Shown here: positions 8,559 through 16,826 of the stretch, piece after piece
Position numbering within the stretch: the stretch's first letter is position 1
Layout: each line of letters opens with the position of its first letter
From: Silicimonas sp.
GTDB taxonomy: Bacteria > Pseudomonadota > Alphaproteobacteria > Rhodobacterales > Rhodobacteraceae
Assembly (NCBI GenBank): GCA_013003245.1
Contig: JABDJX010000014.1
Span: 1-35,156 of the forward strand
Direction of reading: 5' to 3'
DNA: 35,156 nucleotides
Notes under the pieces: model-generated
The model's database searches: none
Told to the model about the DNA's origin: nothing
What the model saw: the letters and a program-made list of their open reading frames with translations, nothing else
Program-made: the position numbers and the translations under genes

Positions 8559-9328
8559 CGCGACTGGGCGGGAAATCTGCCATGATCACGGGGGCTGCGC
8601 GCGGGATCGGGCGCGGCTTTGCCGAGGCGTATATTGCCGAAGGCGCTACGGTGGCGATTGCCGATGTCAATTTGGAGGCGGCGGAGGCGACGGCCAGAGA
8701 GTTGGGCAACGCCGCCTATGCGGTACAGATCGACGTCAGCGATCAGGCCAGTATCGATGCTGCCATTGCGACGGTCGTATCGCAAGCGGGCAAGCTTGAT
8801 ATCCTGATCAACAACGCGGCGCTATTTGATGCCGCCGAAACCGTCGATATCACCCGCGAGAGTTTCGACAAGCTTTACGCGGTGAACGTGGCGGGTACGC
8901 TTTTCACCATGCAGGCCGCGGCCAGACAGATGATCGCCCAAGGTCATGGCGGCAAAATCATCAATATGGCAAGCCAAGCCGGTCGTCGCGGTGAACCCCT
9001 TGTGCTTGTCTATTGCTCGACCAAGGCGGCGGTGATCTCGATGACGCAATCAGCCGGGCTCAACCTGATCAAGCATGGGATCAACGTGAATGCCATCGCC
9101 CCCGGAGTGGTTGACGGCGCGCATTGGGAACATGTGGATGCGATGTTTGCCAAGCTTGAGGGCAAACCGCTTGGTCAGAAAAAGGCCGAGGTTGAGGCGG
9201 GCGTGCCCGCAGGCCGGTTTGCTGTGCCTGCGGACCTGGCTGGGATGGCGGTGTTTCTGGCCTCGCCCGAATCCGATTATATCGTGTCTCAGACGTACAA
9301 CGTCGATGGCGGCCAGTGGATGAGTTGA
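8555..9328 (+). CDS. smoS: Sorbitol (L-iditol 2-) dehydrogenase, SDR family
   Basis: A 257-residue classical short-chain dehydrogenase. The NAD-binding T-G-A-A-R-G-I-G lies at 12-19, N-N-A-A at 86-89, catalytic Ser near 140, and the Y-C-S-T-K motif gives Tyr-153 and Lys-157. In the smo operon this position encodes the enzyme that oxidises sorbitol to fructose, and in family members also galactitol or related polyols. The protein is cytoplasmic and acts on polyols brought in by the upstream transporter. Its ATG overlaps the ATPase stop (ATGA) and its stop overlaps the next start (TGATG), so the genes are tightly coupled. A longer frame starting inside the ATPase gene is rejected. The exact polyol range cannot be read from sequence. 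Confidence 0.87.
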   Translation: MTRLGGKSAMITGAARGIGRGFAEAYIAEGATVAIADVNLEAAEATARELGNAAYAVQIDVSDQASIDAAIATVVSQAGKLDILINNAALFDAAETVDITRESFDKLYAVNVAGTLFTMQAAARQMIAQGHGGKIINMASQAGRRGEPLVLVYCSTKAAVISMTQSAGLNLIKHGINVNAIAPGVVDGAHWEHVDAMFAKLEGKPLGQKKAEVEAGVPAGRFAVPADLAGMAVFLASPESDYIVSQTYNVDGGQWMS

Positions 9329-10791
9329 TGAAGCTAAGTTTGGAAACCCTTGACGCCTTGCCCGAGGACATTCGCAAACCGTCTTATGACCGGTCCGCCC
9401 TGTCGGCTGGCATTGTTCATATCGGGCTGGGCAATTTTCATCGTGGGCATCAGGCATGGTACCTGCATCGGCTGATGGATCAGGGCGAAGCGTTTGACTG
9501 GGCGATCCTTGGTGCGGGTGTGCGTCCGGGGGATGCGGCCCAACGCGAGCGGTTGCTGGCGCAGGATTGCCTGACAACGCTGATAGAGCTGGACCCGTCC
9601 GGCAAATCCGCCGAGGTAACCGGCTCGATGATCGGCTTTATCCCGGTGGCAGAAGACAACGCGCCGCTGATCGCGCATATGGCCGAGCCCGCGATCCGGA
9701 TCGTCGCGATGACCGTGACCGAGGGCGGATACTATGTTTCTACAGACGGGACGTTCGATGCGGACCACGCCGATATTCAGCACGACGCGGCGCATCCGGA
9801 CGCGCCAAAGACTGCCTTTGGTGCGATCGTTGCTGCCCTGAAACTTCGCCGAGAAAGCGGCGCAGGCCCGTTCACCTGTCAAAGCTGCGATAACCTGCAG
9901 GGCAACGGTGATATTCTGCGCCAAACCATTGTTGGGCTGGCTGCGATGTCGGACCCGGACCTTGCGCAGTGGATCGATGAGCACGCGACGTTCCCGAACT
10001 CGATGGTCGATTGCATCGTGCCCGCCACTGGCCCGTCCGAACTGGCTTTGGTGCGGACCTTCGGCATCGAAGACGCGGCTCCCGTGACGCACGAGAACTT
10101 TCGCCAATGGGTGATCGAGGACACGTTTTGCGCCGGACGCCCTGACTGGGACAAGGTGGGTGCTACCTTTACCGATGACGTCCACGCCTTTGAGGCGATG
10201 AAGCTGCGCTTGTTGAACGCCGGCCATCAGATCATCGCCACGCCGGGCGAATTGCTGTCGGTTGACACCATCGCCGGCACGATGGCGCATCCGCTTATTC
10301 GCGACATGTTCCGCAAGATCGAAATCGACGAGATCGTGCCCCACGTGGCGGCCGTGCCCGGAATGACGCCGCTGGATTATGTCGATCTGGTTGACCGCCG
10401 CTTTTCCAACCCGGAAATTCACGACACCACACGCCGCGTGGCGTTTGATGGCTCGTCGCGGCACACAGGGTTTTTACACCCAATTTTGCGCGACGCTTTA
10501 GCGGCTGGCACCCCAATTGAAGGTCTTGCACTTGTCGAGGCCCTTTGGGCGCGGATGTGCGAAGGCACGCGCGAAGATGGCAGCGAAATTTCAGCCAACG
10601 ATCCGTTTTGGGAGACTTTGACAGCAAAGGCCAAGGCCGCAAAAGAAACGCCGAAAACATGGATCGAACAGGATCAGTTCTACGGCGCGCTTGGTCAAAA
10701 CGCGCAGTTTGCGGCAAGTTTCGAGCGTTGGTTGCGCGTGGTATGGGATCAAGGTACCGAAGCGGCGATCCGCAGCTATCTGGAAGCTTGA
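9328..10791 (+). CDS. mtlK: Mannitol 2-dehydrogenase
   Basis: A 487-residue member of the polyol-specific long-chain dehydrogenase family, the usual length for mannitol 2-dehydrogenase. The N-terminal domain has the fingerprint G-L-G-N-F-H-R-G-H-Q (about 35-44) for NAD binding, and the second domain has the catalytic signature K-L-R-L-L-N-A-G-H with its Lys, Asn and His. The enzyme oxidises D-mannitol to D-fructose; family members also convert D-arabitol to D-xylulose. ATG at 9328 is chosen because it overlaps the preceding stop (TGATG); an ATG four codons upstream in the same frame is possible but less coupled. The protein acts in the cytoplasm next to the sorbitol-type enzyme, so both routes give fructose. 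Confidence 0.92.
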   Translation: MKLSLETLDALPEDIRKPSYDRSALSAGIVHIGLGNFHRGHQAWYLHRLMDQGEAFDWAILGAGVRPGDAAQRERLLAQDCLTTLIELDPSGKSAEVTGSMIGFIPVAEDNAPLIAHMAEPAIRIVAMTVTEGGYYVSTDGTFDADHADIQHDAAHPDAPKTAFGAIVAALKLRRESGAGPFTCQSCDNLQGNGDILRQTIVGLAAMSDPDLAQWIDEHATFPNSMVDCIVPATGPSELALVRTFGIEDAAPVTHENFRQWVIEDTFCAGRPDWDKVGATFTDDVHAFEAMKLRLLNAGHQIIATPGELLSVDTIAGTMAHPLIRDMFRKIEIDEIVPHVAAVPGMTPLDYVDLVDRRFSNPEIHDTTRRVAFDGSSRHTGFLHPILRDALAAGTPIEGLALVEALWARMCEGTREDGSEISANDPFWETLTAKAKAAKETPKTWIEQDQFYGALGQNAQFAASFERWLRVVWDQGTEAAIRSYLEA

Positions 10792-10799
10792 AACCACCC

Positions 10800-11444
10800 G
10801 TGGCCCGCATTGTCTTTGATCTTGACGGCACTCTGATCGACAGCGCGCCAGACATTGGCGGGATTGCCAATGGGTTGCTTGCAGACCGTGGGCTGCCGCC
10901 GATTACGTCTGAGCAGACGCGCGATTTCGTCGGCAAAGGCCCGGGTGTCTTCATCGAAAAGATGCGCACTGCACGCAACATTCCCCAAAGCGAGCAGACC
11001 ACTCTGCTGACCGCGTTCATGGCCAATTACGATGGTGCTGTGGGGCTGACACACCCTTACCCCGGAGTTGTGAATGCGTTGGAAAACCTGCGCACCAAAG
11101 GCCACCGTTTGGGGATTTGCACAAACAAGCCGATCAAGCCGACAATGGCCGTTTTGCGTCATCTGGATTTGGAACAGTATTTCGAGACCTTTGTTGGCGG
11201 GGACAGCCTTGCGGTGCACAAACCCGATCCGGCACCCTTAGAACAAGCTTTTGCAGCCCTCGGGGACGGAAAACAGATTTTCGTAGGCGACAGCGAGGTT
11301 GATGCGGCAACGGCCCTGGCCGCCGGGGTGACGTTTCTTTTGTTCACCGAAGGCTATCGCAAAAAGCCCATCGCAGAGCTGCCGCATGATCAGGCGTTTT
11401 CGCATTTCGACGGCTTTTGCGACCTTGTTGGCGGGATCACCTAG
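10800..11444 (+). CDS. HAD-family hydrolase (phosphoglycolate phosphatase-like)
   Basis: A haloacid-dehalogenase-superfamily phosphatase of about 214 residues. Motif I is F-D-L-D-G-T near the N terminus (Asp-7 and Asp-9), motif II is the G-I-C-T-N-K-P segment, and motifs III and IV are H-K-P-D-P and G-D-S-E-V-D. A helical cap domain lies between motifs I and II. The GTG at 10800 is used; a TTG at 10788 overlapping the mtlK stop would add four residues, but its only purine-rich upstream stretch is too close. As the last gene of the polyol operon it probably removes phosphate from a sugar phosphate or metabolic by-product; the substrate is not evident. Its stop codon shares CTAG with the stop of the convergent LacI gene. 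Confidence 0.83.
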   Translation: MARIVFDLDGTLIDSAPDIGGIANGLLADRGLPPITSEQTRDFVGKGPGVFIEKMRTARNIPQSEQTTLLTAFMANYDGAVGLTHPYPGVVNALENLRTKGHRLGICTNKPIKPTMAVLRHLDLEQYFETFVGGDSLAVHKPDPAPLEQAFAALGDGKQIFVGDSEVDAATALAAGVTFLLFTEGYRKKPIAELPHDQAFSHFDGFCDLVGGIT

Positions 11445-12472
11445 AGCGGCTCTGGCGCGATCAGCTTTTGCATCGGTGGCAGGTGCGGCGCGTCAATGGC
11501 GCGGATCAGCGCCTCGGCCAGATACAAACCCGTTTCGCCCACATCCTCGTAGCAGACCAGAATGTCCTTGCGAAACGCCTTAAGCAGCGGGATCGCTTCT
11601 TTTGCGGCGACGTCAATGTCCGCGCCGATCGTGCGGTCCAGCTTTTCGATGGCAAGCGTTGCGGCAAGTGCGACGGGGGCCGAGGCGCAGATGACGGCAT
11701 CAGTTTTGGGATGCGCGCGCAGGTACCGTGTTAAGGCGCCGGTCACAAGGTCAGCCGAACTGTCGCTGGTTGCATCCGGCAAAATGGCAGTATCCAGACC
11801 CAATTCCGAGGCCGTGCTGGTGGCACCCGCAACAAGGTGCTGCGCATAATTCTGATCCAGTGGCGGTGCGACGATGAGCACGTTCTTTCGACCTCTGCGA
11901 TGGAACGCGTCAACGCAGTGTTTGCCAAAAACAGCATTGTCGAAATCAAGGTAAGGCGCGTCGCTGCAGGTATTGGTGCGCCCATGCAGTGCGAAGGGAA
12001 AGTTCTGCTGCTTGAGGTAGGCGACCCTTGGATCGTCGGGCTGTATCCGATTCAGGATCACCCCGTCAGCCGAGCCGGTCTGAACGACGTATTTCACCGG
12101 ATCAAGGGGCGATTCGTCGGGAAAGTAGGGTGTCACGATCAGATGATAGGACGTTCCGCGCAGCGCGCTGGCAACCGCGTTGATCAATTTAGCGGTGTGA
12201 TTCATTACGTCGTGATCGGTGCACAGGATCAGCGCAATGACATTGGTTTTGCCAGTGCGCAGACGCAAGCCAGCCCGGTTCGGGCGATAGCCAAGTTCGT
12301 TGGCCAAAGCGCGCACACGTTTCTTGGTTTTTGCCCCAATATCAGGGGCATCGCTTAGGGCACGCGATACTGTGGGAACTGCCAGACCAAGCAGGCGTGC
12401 GATGGTTTTCAGGGTCGGGCGTTCGCGTTCGCCCGGCTCCAAAACTATCTCTGGCAAGTCAATGTCACTCAT
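11441..12472 (-). CDS. LacI-family transcriptional regulator (third sugar system)
   Basis: A 343-residue LacI/GalR protein with a short acidic N-terminal tail. The helix-turn-helix spans residues about 19-42 (T-L-K-T-I-A-R-L-L-G-L-A-V-P-T-V-S-R-A-L-S-D), then the hinge (Y-R-P-N-R-A-G-L-R-L-R-T-G-K-T-N) and the effector domain start at N-V-I-A-L-I-L. It is transcribed away from the binding-protein gene at 12587. The 114-nt gap between them holds a double operator-like repeat (12530-12563), so it most likely represses the divergent transport/catabolic operon until a sugar binds. Its last four bases overlap the end of the convergent HAD gene. Confidence 0.9.
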   Translation of the reverse strand: MSDIDLPEIVLEPGERERPTLKTIARLLGLAVPTVSRALSDAPDIGAKTKKRVRALANELGYRPNRAGLRLRTGKTNVIALILCTDHDVMNHTAKLINAVASALRGTSYHLIVTPYFPDESPLDPVKYVVQTGSADGVILNRIQPDDPRVAYLKQQNFPFALHGRTNTCSDAPYLDFDNAVFGKHCVDAFHRRGRKNVLIVAPPLDQNYAQHLVAGATSTASELGLDTAILPDATSDSSADLVTGALTRYLRAHPKTDAVICASAPVALAATLAIEKLDRTIGADIDVAAKEAIPLLKAFRKDILVCYEDVGETGLYLAEALIRAIDAPHLPPMQKLIAPEPL

Positions 12473-12529
12473 GCGTTAGCGCCAACATTATCGTATACGT
12501 AAATTTACATTAACACTTGCAGCAAAAAA

Positions 12530-12563
12530 CTAAAACGATTTAAGGTTTCCACAATCGTTTTAG
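12530..12563. promoter_or_regulatory. Paired operator-like repeat CTAAAACGATT / AATCGTTTTAG
   Basis: Two perfect 11-bp arms in inverted orientation are separated by 12 nt. Each arm sits on an imperfect LacI-type operator with central CG (TAAAACGATTTA at 12531-12542; CAATCGTTTTAG at 12552-12563). The CG centres at 12536 and 12556 lie 20 bp apart, about two helical turns, so two repressor dimers could bind the same face of the DNA. The site lies 24 nt upstream of the start codon of the binding-protein gene and so near the likely promoter. A GGGAGGA ribosome binding site follows at 12574-12580. Confidence 0.75.
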
Positions 12564-12586
12564 AAAAAGTCCAGGGAGGAAACATA

Positions 12587-13816
12587 ATGAAAACGATCAA
12601 GACGCTACTTTGCGGGTCGGCCCTTGTGGCGGCCGGTGCCGTTCAGGCTGCTGATCTGGAGGTCACGCATTGGTGGACATCGGGGGGTGAGGCCGCCGCA
12701 GTGGCCGAATTTGCCAAAGCCTTTAACGCCACCGAGCACAGCTGGGTCGACGGTGCGATCGCTGGCGGCGGGGGCACGGCGCGCCCGATCATGGTCAGCC
12801 GGATTATCGGTGGCGACCCAATGGGCGCCTTCCAGTTTAACCATGGTCGTCAAGCTGAAGAACTGATCGAGGCTGGGCTATTGCGCGACCTGACCGACAT
12901 TGCCGAGGCCGAGGGCTGGAAAGACATCGTCAATCCGCCGTCGCTGCTTGATGCCTGCACCGTCGATGGCCGGATCTATTGCGCGCCGGTCAACATTCAC
13001 TCGTGGCAGTGGCTGTGGCTTTCGAACAAAGTTTTTGAAGATGCTGGCCTTGATGTGCCGTCAAACTGGGATGAATTTGCGGCCGCCGGACCAAAACTGC
13101 GCGAAGCGGGTTATCAGCCCTTGGCTTTGGGAGGTCAGTCCTGGCAGTCGACGGGTTTGTTCAACGTGCTGATGGCCACTATCGCTGGCCCTGACGTACT
13201 GACAACGATCTACGGTGAAGCCGACGCTGACTTGGCGGCGGGCGACGAGATGAAAGCCGTATTCCAGGCTGCCGCCAATGCGCGTGACATGGCGCAGGGC
13301 TCTAACGTTCAGGACTGGAACCAGGCGACAAACCTTGTGATCATCGACAAAGCCGGCGGTCAGATCATGGGAGACTGGGCGCAGGGCGAGTTTGCCGTCG
13401 CCAACAAGGTCGCTGGAGAAGACTATACGTGTTTGCCCGGATTGGGCGTGCGCGACGTCATCTCGACAGGTGGTGACGCGTTCTACTTCCCTGTGAACGA
13501 CGATCCCGAAATCACGGCTGCACAGGACGTTTTGGCGGCAACGTTGCTTAAGCCTGAAACGCAGGTGAGCTTTAATTTGGCGAAGGGTTCTTTGCCGATC
13601 CGTGGCGATATTGATCTTTCTGCCGCAAACGACTGCATGAAGAAGGGCCTTGAGATTTTGGCCGCAGGAAACACCCTGCCTGACACCAACATGCTCAACA
13701 CGGAAGACACCAACAATCAGCTAAACGACCTGTTTGTTCAGTTCTTCCAGGATACCTCGATTTCGCCTGAGGATGCGCAAGCGCGCTTTGTCGATATCGT
13801 GAAAAACAAAGACTAA
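12587..13816 (+). CDS. Glucose/glycoside-type ABC transporter substrate-binding protein
   Basis: A 409-residue periplasmic binding protein with a signal peptide at residues 1-21 (A-V-Q-A cleavage). The mature start L-E-V-T-H-W-W-T-S-G-G-E-A and the following V-D-G-A-I-A-G-G-G-G-T-A-R match the GtsA-like glucose/mannose-binding branch of the CUT1 family as I recall it; the tryptophan-rich H-S-W-Q-W-L-W segment further along is also typical. It heads an operon of two permeases, an ATPase, a TIM-barrel isomerase-like enzyme and a Gfo/Idh/MocA oxidoreductase. Control by the divergent LacI gene is likely. A glucose-like sugar or a glycoside is the inferred substrate. Confidence 0.88.
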   Translation: MKTIKTLLCGSALVAAGAVQAADLEVTHWWTSGGEAAAVAEFAKAFNATEHSWVDGAIAGGGGTARPIMVSRIIGGDPMGAFQFNHGRQAEELIEAGLLRDLTDIAEAEGWKDIVNPPSLLDACTVDGRIYCAPVNIHSWQWLWLSNKVFEDAGLDVPSNWDEFAAAGPKLREAGYQPLALGGQSWQSTGLFNVLMATIAGPDVLTTIYGEADADLAAGDEMKAVFQAAANARDMAQGSNVQDWNQATNLVIIDKAGGQIMGDWAQGEFAVANKVAGEDYTCLPGLGVRDVISTGGDAFYFPVNDDPEITAAQDVLAATLLKPETQVSFNLAKGSLPIRGDIDLSAANDCMKKGLEILAAGNTLPDTNMLNTEDTNNQLNDLFVQFFQDTSISPEDAQARFVDIVKNKD

Positions 13817-13828
13817 GAGCCAATGGCC

Positions 13829-13857
13829 AAGGGGCGGTGCGAGACGTGCCGCCCCTT
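13829..13857 (+). terminator. Stem-loop behind the third-system binding-protein gene
   Basis: AAGGGGCGG and CCGCCCCTT pair as a 9-bp perfect stem around an 11-nt loop, 13 nt after the stop codon at 13816 and 31 nt before the next start. No terminal T-run follows. It shares the GGGGCGGTGCG core with the stem-loop at 5734-5760, and both occupy the same place in their operons, so partial termination or 3'-end protection of the binding-protein message is likely. Confidence 0.72.
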
Positions 13858-13887
13858 TGCACAGAGCCAGTTGAGGGAGGGGACCGC

Positions 13888-14781
13888 GTGGCATCTGCGA
13901 GCAAACCTATCGGGTTATTCCGGAACATGACCGCCAAGATCGCGGCGGTTCCGATGATCCTGACGGCACTTGTCGTCTTCGTCGGCGGCACGCTTTGGAC
14001 CGTGACCTATTCCTTCACCAACTCGAAACTTTTGCCGCGCACCAAGTTCGTGGGCTTCGATCAGTACGAGCGGCTTTGGGCGACCGAGCGCTGGATGGTG
14101 TCGATTGAGAACCTGATCATCTATGGCATCTGTTCGCTTGTCTTCAGCCTGATCATTGGCTTCCTTCTGGCTGCCTTGCTTGATCAGAAGGTGCGCTTTG
14201 AAAACACCTTCCGCACCATTATTCTCTATCCCTTTGCATTGTCTTTCATTGTCACGGGATTGATCTGGCAGTGGCTTTTGAACCCCGATTTCGGCATTCA
14301 AAGCGTGCTGCAAAACCTTGGATGGGAAAGCTTCAACTTCAATCCGCTCTATAACTCCGACATCGTGATTTACGGCGTGCTTTTTGCAGGTCTCTGGCAG
14401 GGCACGGGCTTTGTCATGGTGCTGATGCTGGCGGGGCTGCGCGGCATTGATCAAGAGATTTGGAAGGCCAGCCGAGTTGATGGCATTCCGGCATGGAAAA
14501 CGTATCTGTTCATCGTCATCCCGATGATGCGGCCCGTTTTCATCACCACGCTTGTCATCATCGCCTCGGGCATCGTGCGGCTTTACGATCTGATCGTGGC
14601 GCAAACCTCTGGCGGGCCGGGGATATCGTCTGAGGTGCCTGCAAAATACGTCTACGACTATATGTTTCAAGGACAAAACCTGGGTCAGGGCTTTGCCGCC
14701 TCGACCATGATGCTGCTGGCGGTGGCTATCGTGATCATCCCATGGGCCTATCTTGAATTTGGAGGGCGCAAGCATGGCTGA
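13888..14781 (+). CDS. Sugar ABC transporter permease (third system, first)
   Basis: A 297-residue MalF/UgpA-type inner-membrane permease. The GTG at 13888 is chosen because GAGGGAGGGG lies 5-6 nt upstream; an ATG 17 codons earlier falls inside the stem-loop region and is unlikely. The first helix lies at about 20-42, with further helices at about 78-102, 110-130, 160-185, 210-230 and 265-287. The EAA-like loop reads I-W-K-A-S-R-V-D-G-I with V-I-P-M-M following, an alternative of the canonical E-A-A-x-x-D-G-A. The end overlaps the next permease by eight bases. Confidence 0.9.
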   Translation: MASASKPIGLFRNMTAKIAAVPMILTALVVFVGGTLWTVTYSFTNSKLLPRTKFVGFDQYERLWATERWMVSIENLIIYGICSLVFSLIIGFLLAALLDQKVRFENTFRTIILYPFALSFIVTGLIWQWLLNPDFGIQSVLQNLGWESFNFNPLYNSDIVIYGVLFAGLWQGTGFVMVLMLAGLRGIDQEIWKASRVDGIPAWKTYLFIVIPMMRPVFITTLVIIASGIVRLYDLIVAQTSGGPGISSEVPAKYVYDYMFQGQNLGQGFAASTMMLLAVAIVIIPWAYLEFGGRKHG

Positions 14782-15715
14782 ACCCGGAACACTTGCCGCA
14801 GCAACCGCGGCCGTTACGCCAATTGTGGATCAATTGGCAGGTCCGCGCGGGCCAAAGCCAAAGAACGCGTTCTCGCGCCGCAACATATTCATTTACGGCA
14901 CGCTGATCATGGTGTCGCTTTACTATCTGCTGCCGCTTTACGTGATGATCATGACCTCGCTTAAGGGCATGCCGGAAATCCGGCTGGGCAATATCTTTGC
15001 GCCCCCTGTTGAGATCACCTTTGAGCCGTGGGTCAAGGCGTGGTCCGAGGCCTGCACCGGTCTGAACTGCGATGGTCTGAGCAGGGGGTTCTGGAACTCG
15101 GTGCGGATCACCATTCCGTCGGTCGTTGTGTCGATCGCGATTGCGAGCGTGAACGGATACGCGCTGGCGAACTGGCGGTTCAAAGGGGCCGATATGTTTT
15201 TCACCATCCTGATTTTCGGCGCCTTCATCCCTTATCAGGTGATGCTCTATCCGCTGGTGATCCTGCTGCGCGAAATGGGGATCTATGGCACCTTGACCGG
15301 ATTGATTCTGGTGCATTCGATCTTTGGCATGCCGATCCTGACGCTGCTCTTCCGCAACTATTTCACCTCGCTGCCCGAAGAGCTGTTCAAGGCGGCGCGC
15401 GTAGACGGGGCAGGGTTTTGGGGTATCTATTTCCGGATCATGGTGCCAATGTCGCTGCCAATCTTTGTCGTGGCGATGATCCTGCAAGTCACTGGTATCT
15501 GGAACGATTTCCTGTTTGGCGTGGTCTATACCAAGCCTGATCTTTACCCGATGACGGTGCAGTTGAACAACATCGTCAACTCGGTTCAGGGTGTCAAGGA
15601 ATACAACGTGAATATGGCCGCGACGTTGCTGACGGGGCTGGTGCCGCTGACGATTTACTTCGTCTCGGGGCGATTGTTTGTGCGCGGCATCGCCGCTGGC
15701 GCTGTGAAGGGATAA
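14774..15715 (+). CDS. Sugar ABC transporter permease (third system, second)
   Basis: A 313-residue MalG-type permease with a longer than usual cytoplasmic N-terminal tail (about 45 residues, Ala/Pro rich) before the first helix at about 46-68. The M-T-S-L-K-G-M-P-E-I segment follows it, as in MalG proteins. The EAA loop reads L-F-K-A-A-R-V-D-G-A-G-F-W with I-M-V-P-M after it. The ATG at 14774 is used because GGAGGG lies 7 nt upstream; another ATG seven codons earlier lies in the same frame. It overlaps the end of the first permease by eight bases, so the two are coupled. An inserted periplasmic piece with two cysteines (E-A-C-T-G-L-N-C) lies between helices 1 and 2. Confidence 0.9.
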   Translation: MAEPGTLAAATAAVTPIVDQLAGPRGPKPKNAFSRRNIFIYGTLIMVSLYYLLPLYVMIMTSLKGMPEIRLGNIFAPPVEITFEPWVKAWSEACTGLNCDGLSRGFWNSVRITIPSVVVSIAIASVNGYALANWRFKGADMFFTILIFGAFIPYQVMLYPLVILLREMGIYGTLTGLILVHSIFGMPILTLLFRNYFTSLPEELFKAARVDGAGFWGIYFRIMVPMSLPIFVVAMILQVTGIWNDFLFGVVYTKPDLYPMTVQLNNIVNSVQGVKEYNVNMAATLLTGLVPLTIYFVSGRLFVRGIAAGAVKG

Positions 15716-15719
15716 GGGC

Positions 15720-16802
15720 ATGAACGCGGAAAATGTATCGGTCTCGATCAAAGAGTTGGATTTGTATTTCGGATCGCTGGGCGTTCTGAAAAACCTGAAC
15801 CTTGATATTTACGATGGTGAGTTTCTGGTGCTGCTTGGTTCATCCGGTTGTGGCAAATCCACGCTGCTGAACTGTATTGCAGGACTGTTGGAGATCACCG
15901 ACGGACAGATTTTCATCAAGGGCCAGAACGTGACATGGGCCGAGCCATCAGAACGCGGCATCGGCATGGTGTTTCAATCCTACGCGCTTTATCCGCAGAT
16001 GACTGTGGAAGGGAATATGTCGTTCGGGTTGAAGAACGCGAAGGTGCCCAAGGCCCAGATCAAGGAACGCGTCGACCGCGCTGCAGAGGTTTTGCAGATC
16101 GAGCCGTTGATGAAACGCAAGCCTGCTGCTCTTTCAGGTGGCCAGCGTCAGCGGGTTGCCATAGGGCGTGCGCTGGTGCGCGATGTGGATGTGTTTCTCT
16201 TTGACGAGCCATTGTCTAACCTTGATGCCAAGCTGCGCGCTGATTTGCGGGTCGAGCTGAAGCAGCTGCACCACCGGCTGGAAAACACGATGATCTATGT
16301 CACCCACGATCAGGTCGAAGCAATGACACTGGCGGACCGGATCGCGATCATGAAGGACGGGATCATTCAGCAACTTGCCTCGCCGTCCGAAATTTACGCC
16401 AAGCCTGCAAATCTTTACGTGGCCGATTTTATCGGCTCGCCGTCGATGAACCTGCTCAAGGGGCGCGTTGAGGCGAACACTTTTGCCTTGGGCGATCTGT
16501 CAATCAACCTTGATGCCTATGACTTTACCCGCAAGCCCGAGGGCGAGACGTGGTTTGGCATTCGCCCCGAACATGTGGTCACGGGTGAGGCGGCGCATGG
16601 GTGCGATACGTCTTTGGATGTCGTGGTCGAGGTGGTGGATCCGCTGGGTTCGGACACTCTTGTTCTGACCCGACTGGCGGGTGAAAAATTCTGGCTGCGC
16701 CTTGATGGGCAGTCTTCAGTCACAGCCGGCGACAGGCTTCGCATCGGAATATCCGCAAAAGACGCCTCGCTTTTTGATGCAAACGATGAGACGCGCCTTT
16801 GA
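15720..16802 (+). CDS. Sugar ABC transporter ATP-binding protein (third system)
   Basis: A 360-residue MalK/UgpC-like ATPase. Walker A is G-S-S-G-C-G-K-S-T (40-48), the signature is L-S-G-G-Q-R-Q-R (138-145), Walker B is F-L-F-D-E-P (159-164) and the switch segment is T-H-D-Q. The C-terminal domain (about 240-360) has the F-I-G-S-P-S-M-N and I-R-P-E-H features of the MalK regulatory/TOBE region. It starts 4 nt after the second permease stop, with the GATAAGGG stretch serving as ribosome binding site, and completes a full transporter with the three upstream genes. Confidence 0.93.
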   Translation: MNAENVSVSIKELDLYFGSLGVLKNLNLDIYDGEFLVLLGSSGCGKSTLLNCIAGLLEITDGQIFIKGQNVTWAEPSERGIGMVFQSYALYPQMTVEGNMSFGLKNAKVPKAQIKERVDRAAEVLQIEPLMKRKPAALSGGQRQRVAIGRALVRDVDVFLFDEPLSNLDAKLRADLRVELKQLHHRLENTMIYVTHDQVEAMTLADRIAIMKDGIIQQLASPSEIYAKPANLYVADFIGSPSMNLLKGRVEANTFALGDLSINLDAYDFTRKPEGETWFGIRPEHVVTGEAAHGCDTSLDVVVEVVDPLGSDTLVLTRLAGEKFWLRLDGQSSVTAGDRLRIGISAKDASLFDANDETRL

Positions 16803-16826
16803 CGTCTCACTAACGAAAGAACCAAC

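Noticed and set aside
12590-12597. A third AAAACGAT copy at the start of the binding-protein gene, near the double operator
   Set aside because: It coincides with the codons for Lys-Thr-Ile after the start ATG, and the same string occurs at other gene starts (for example near 6754), so coding constraint explains it.
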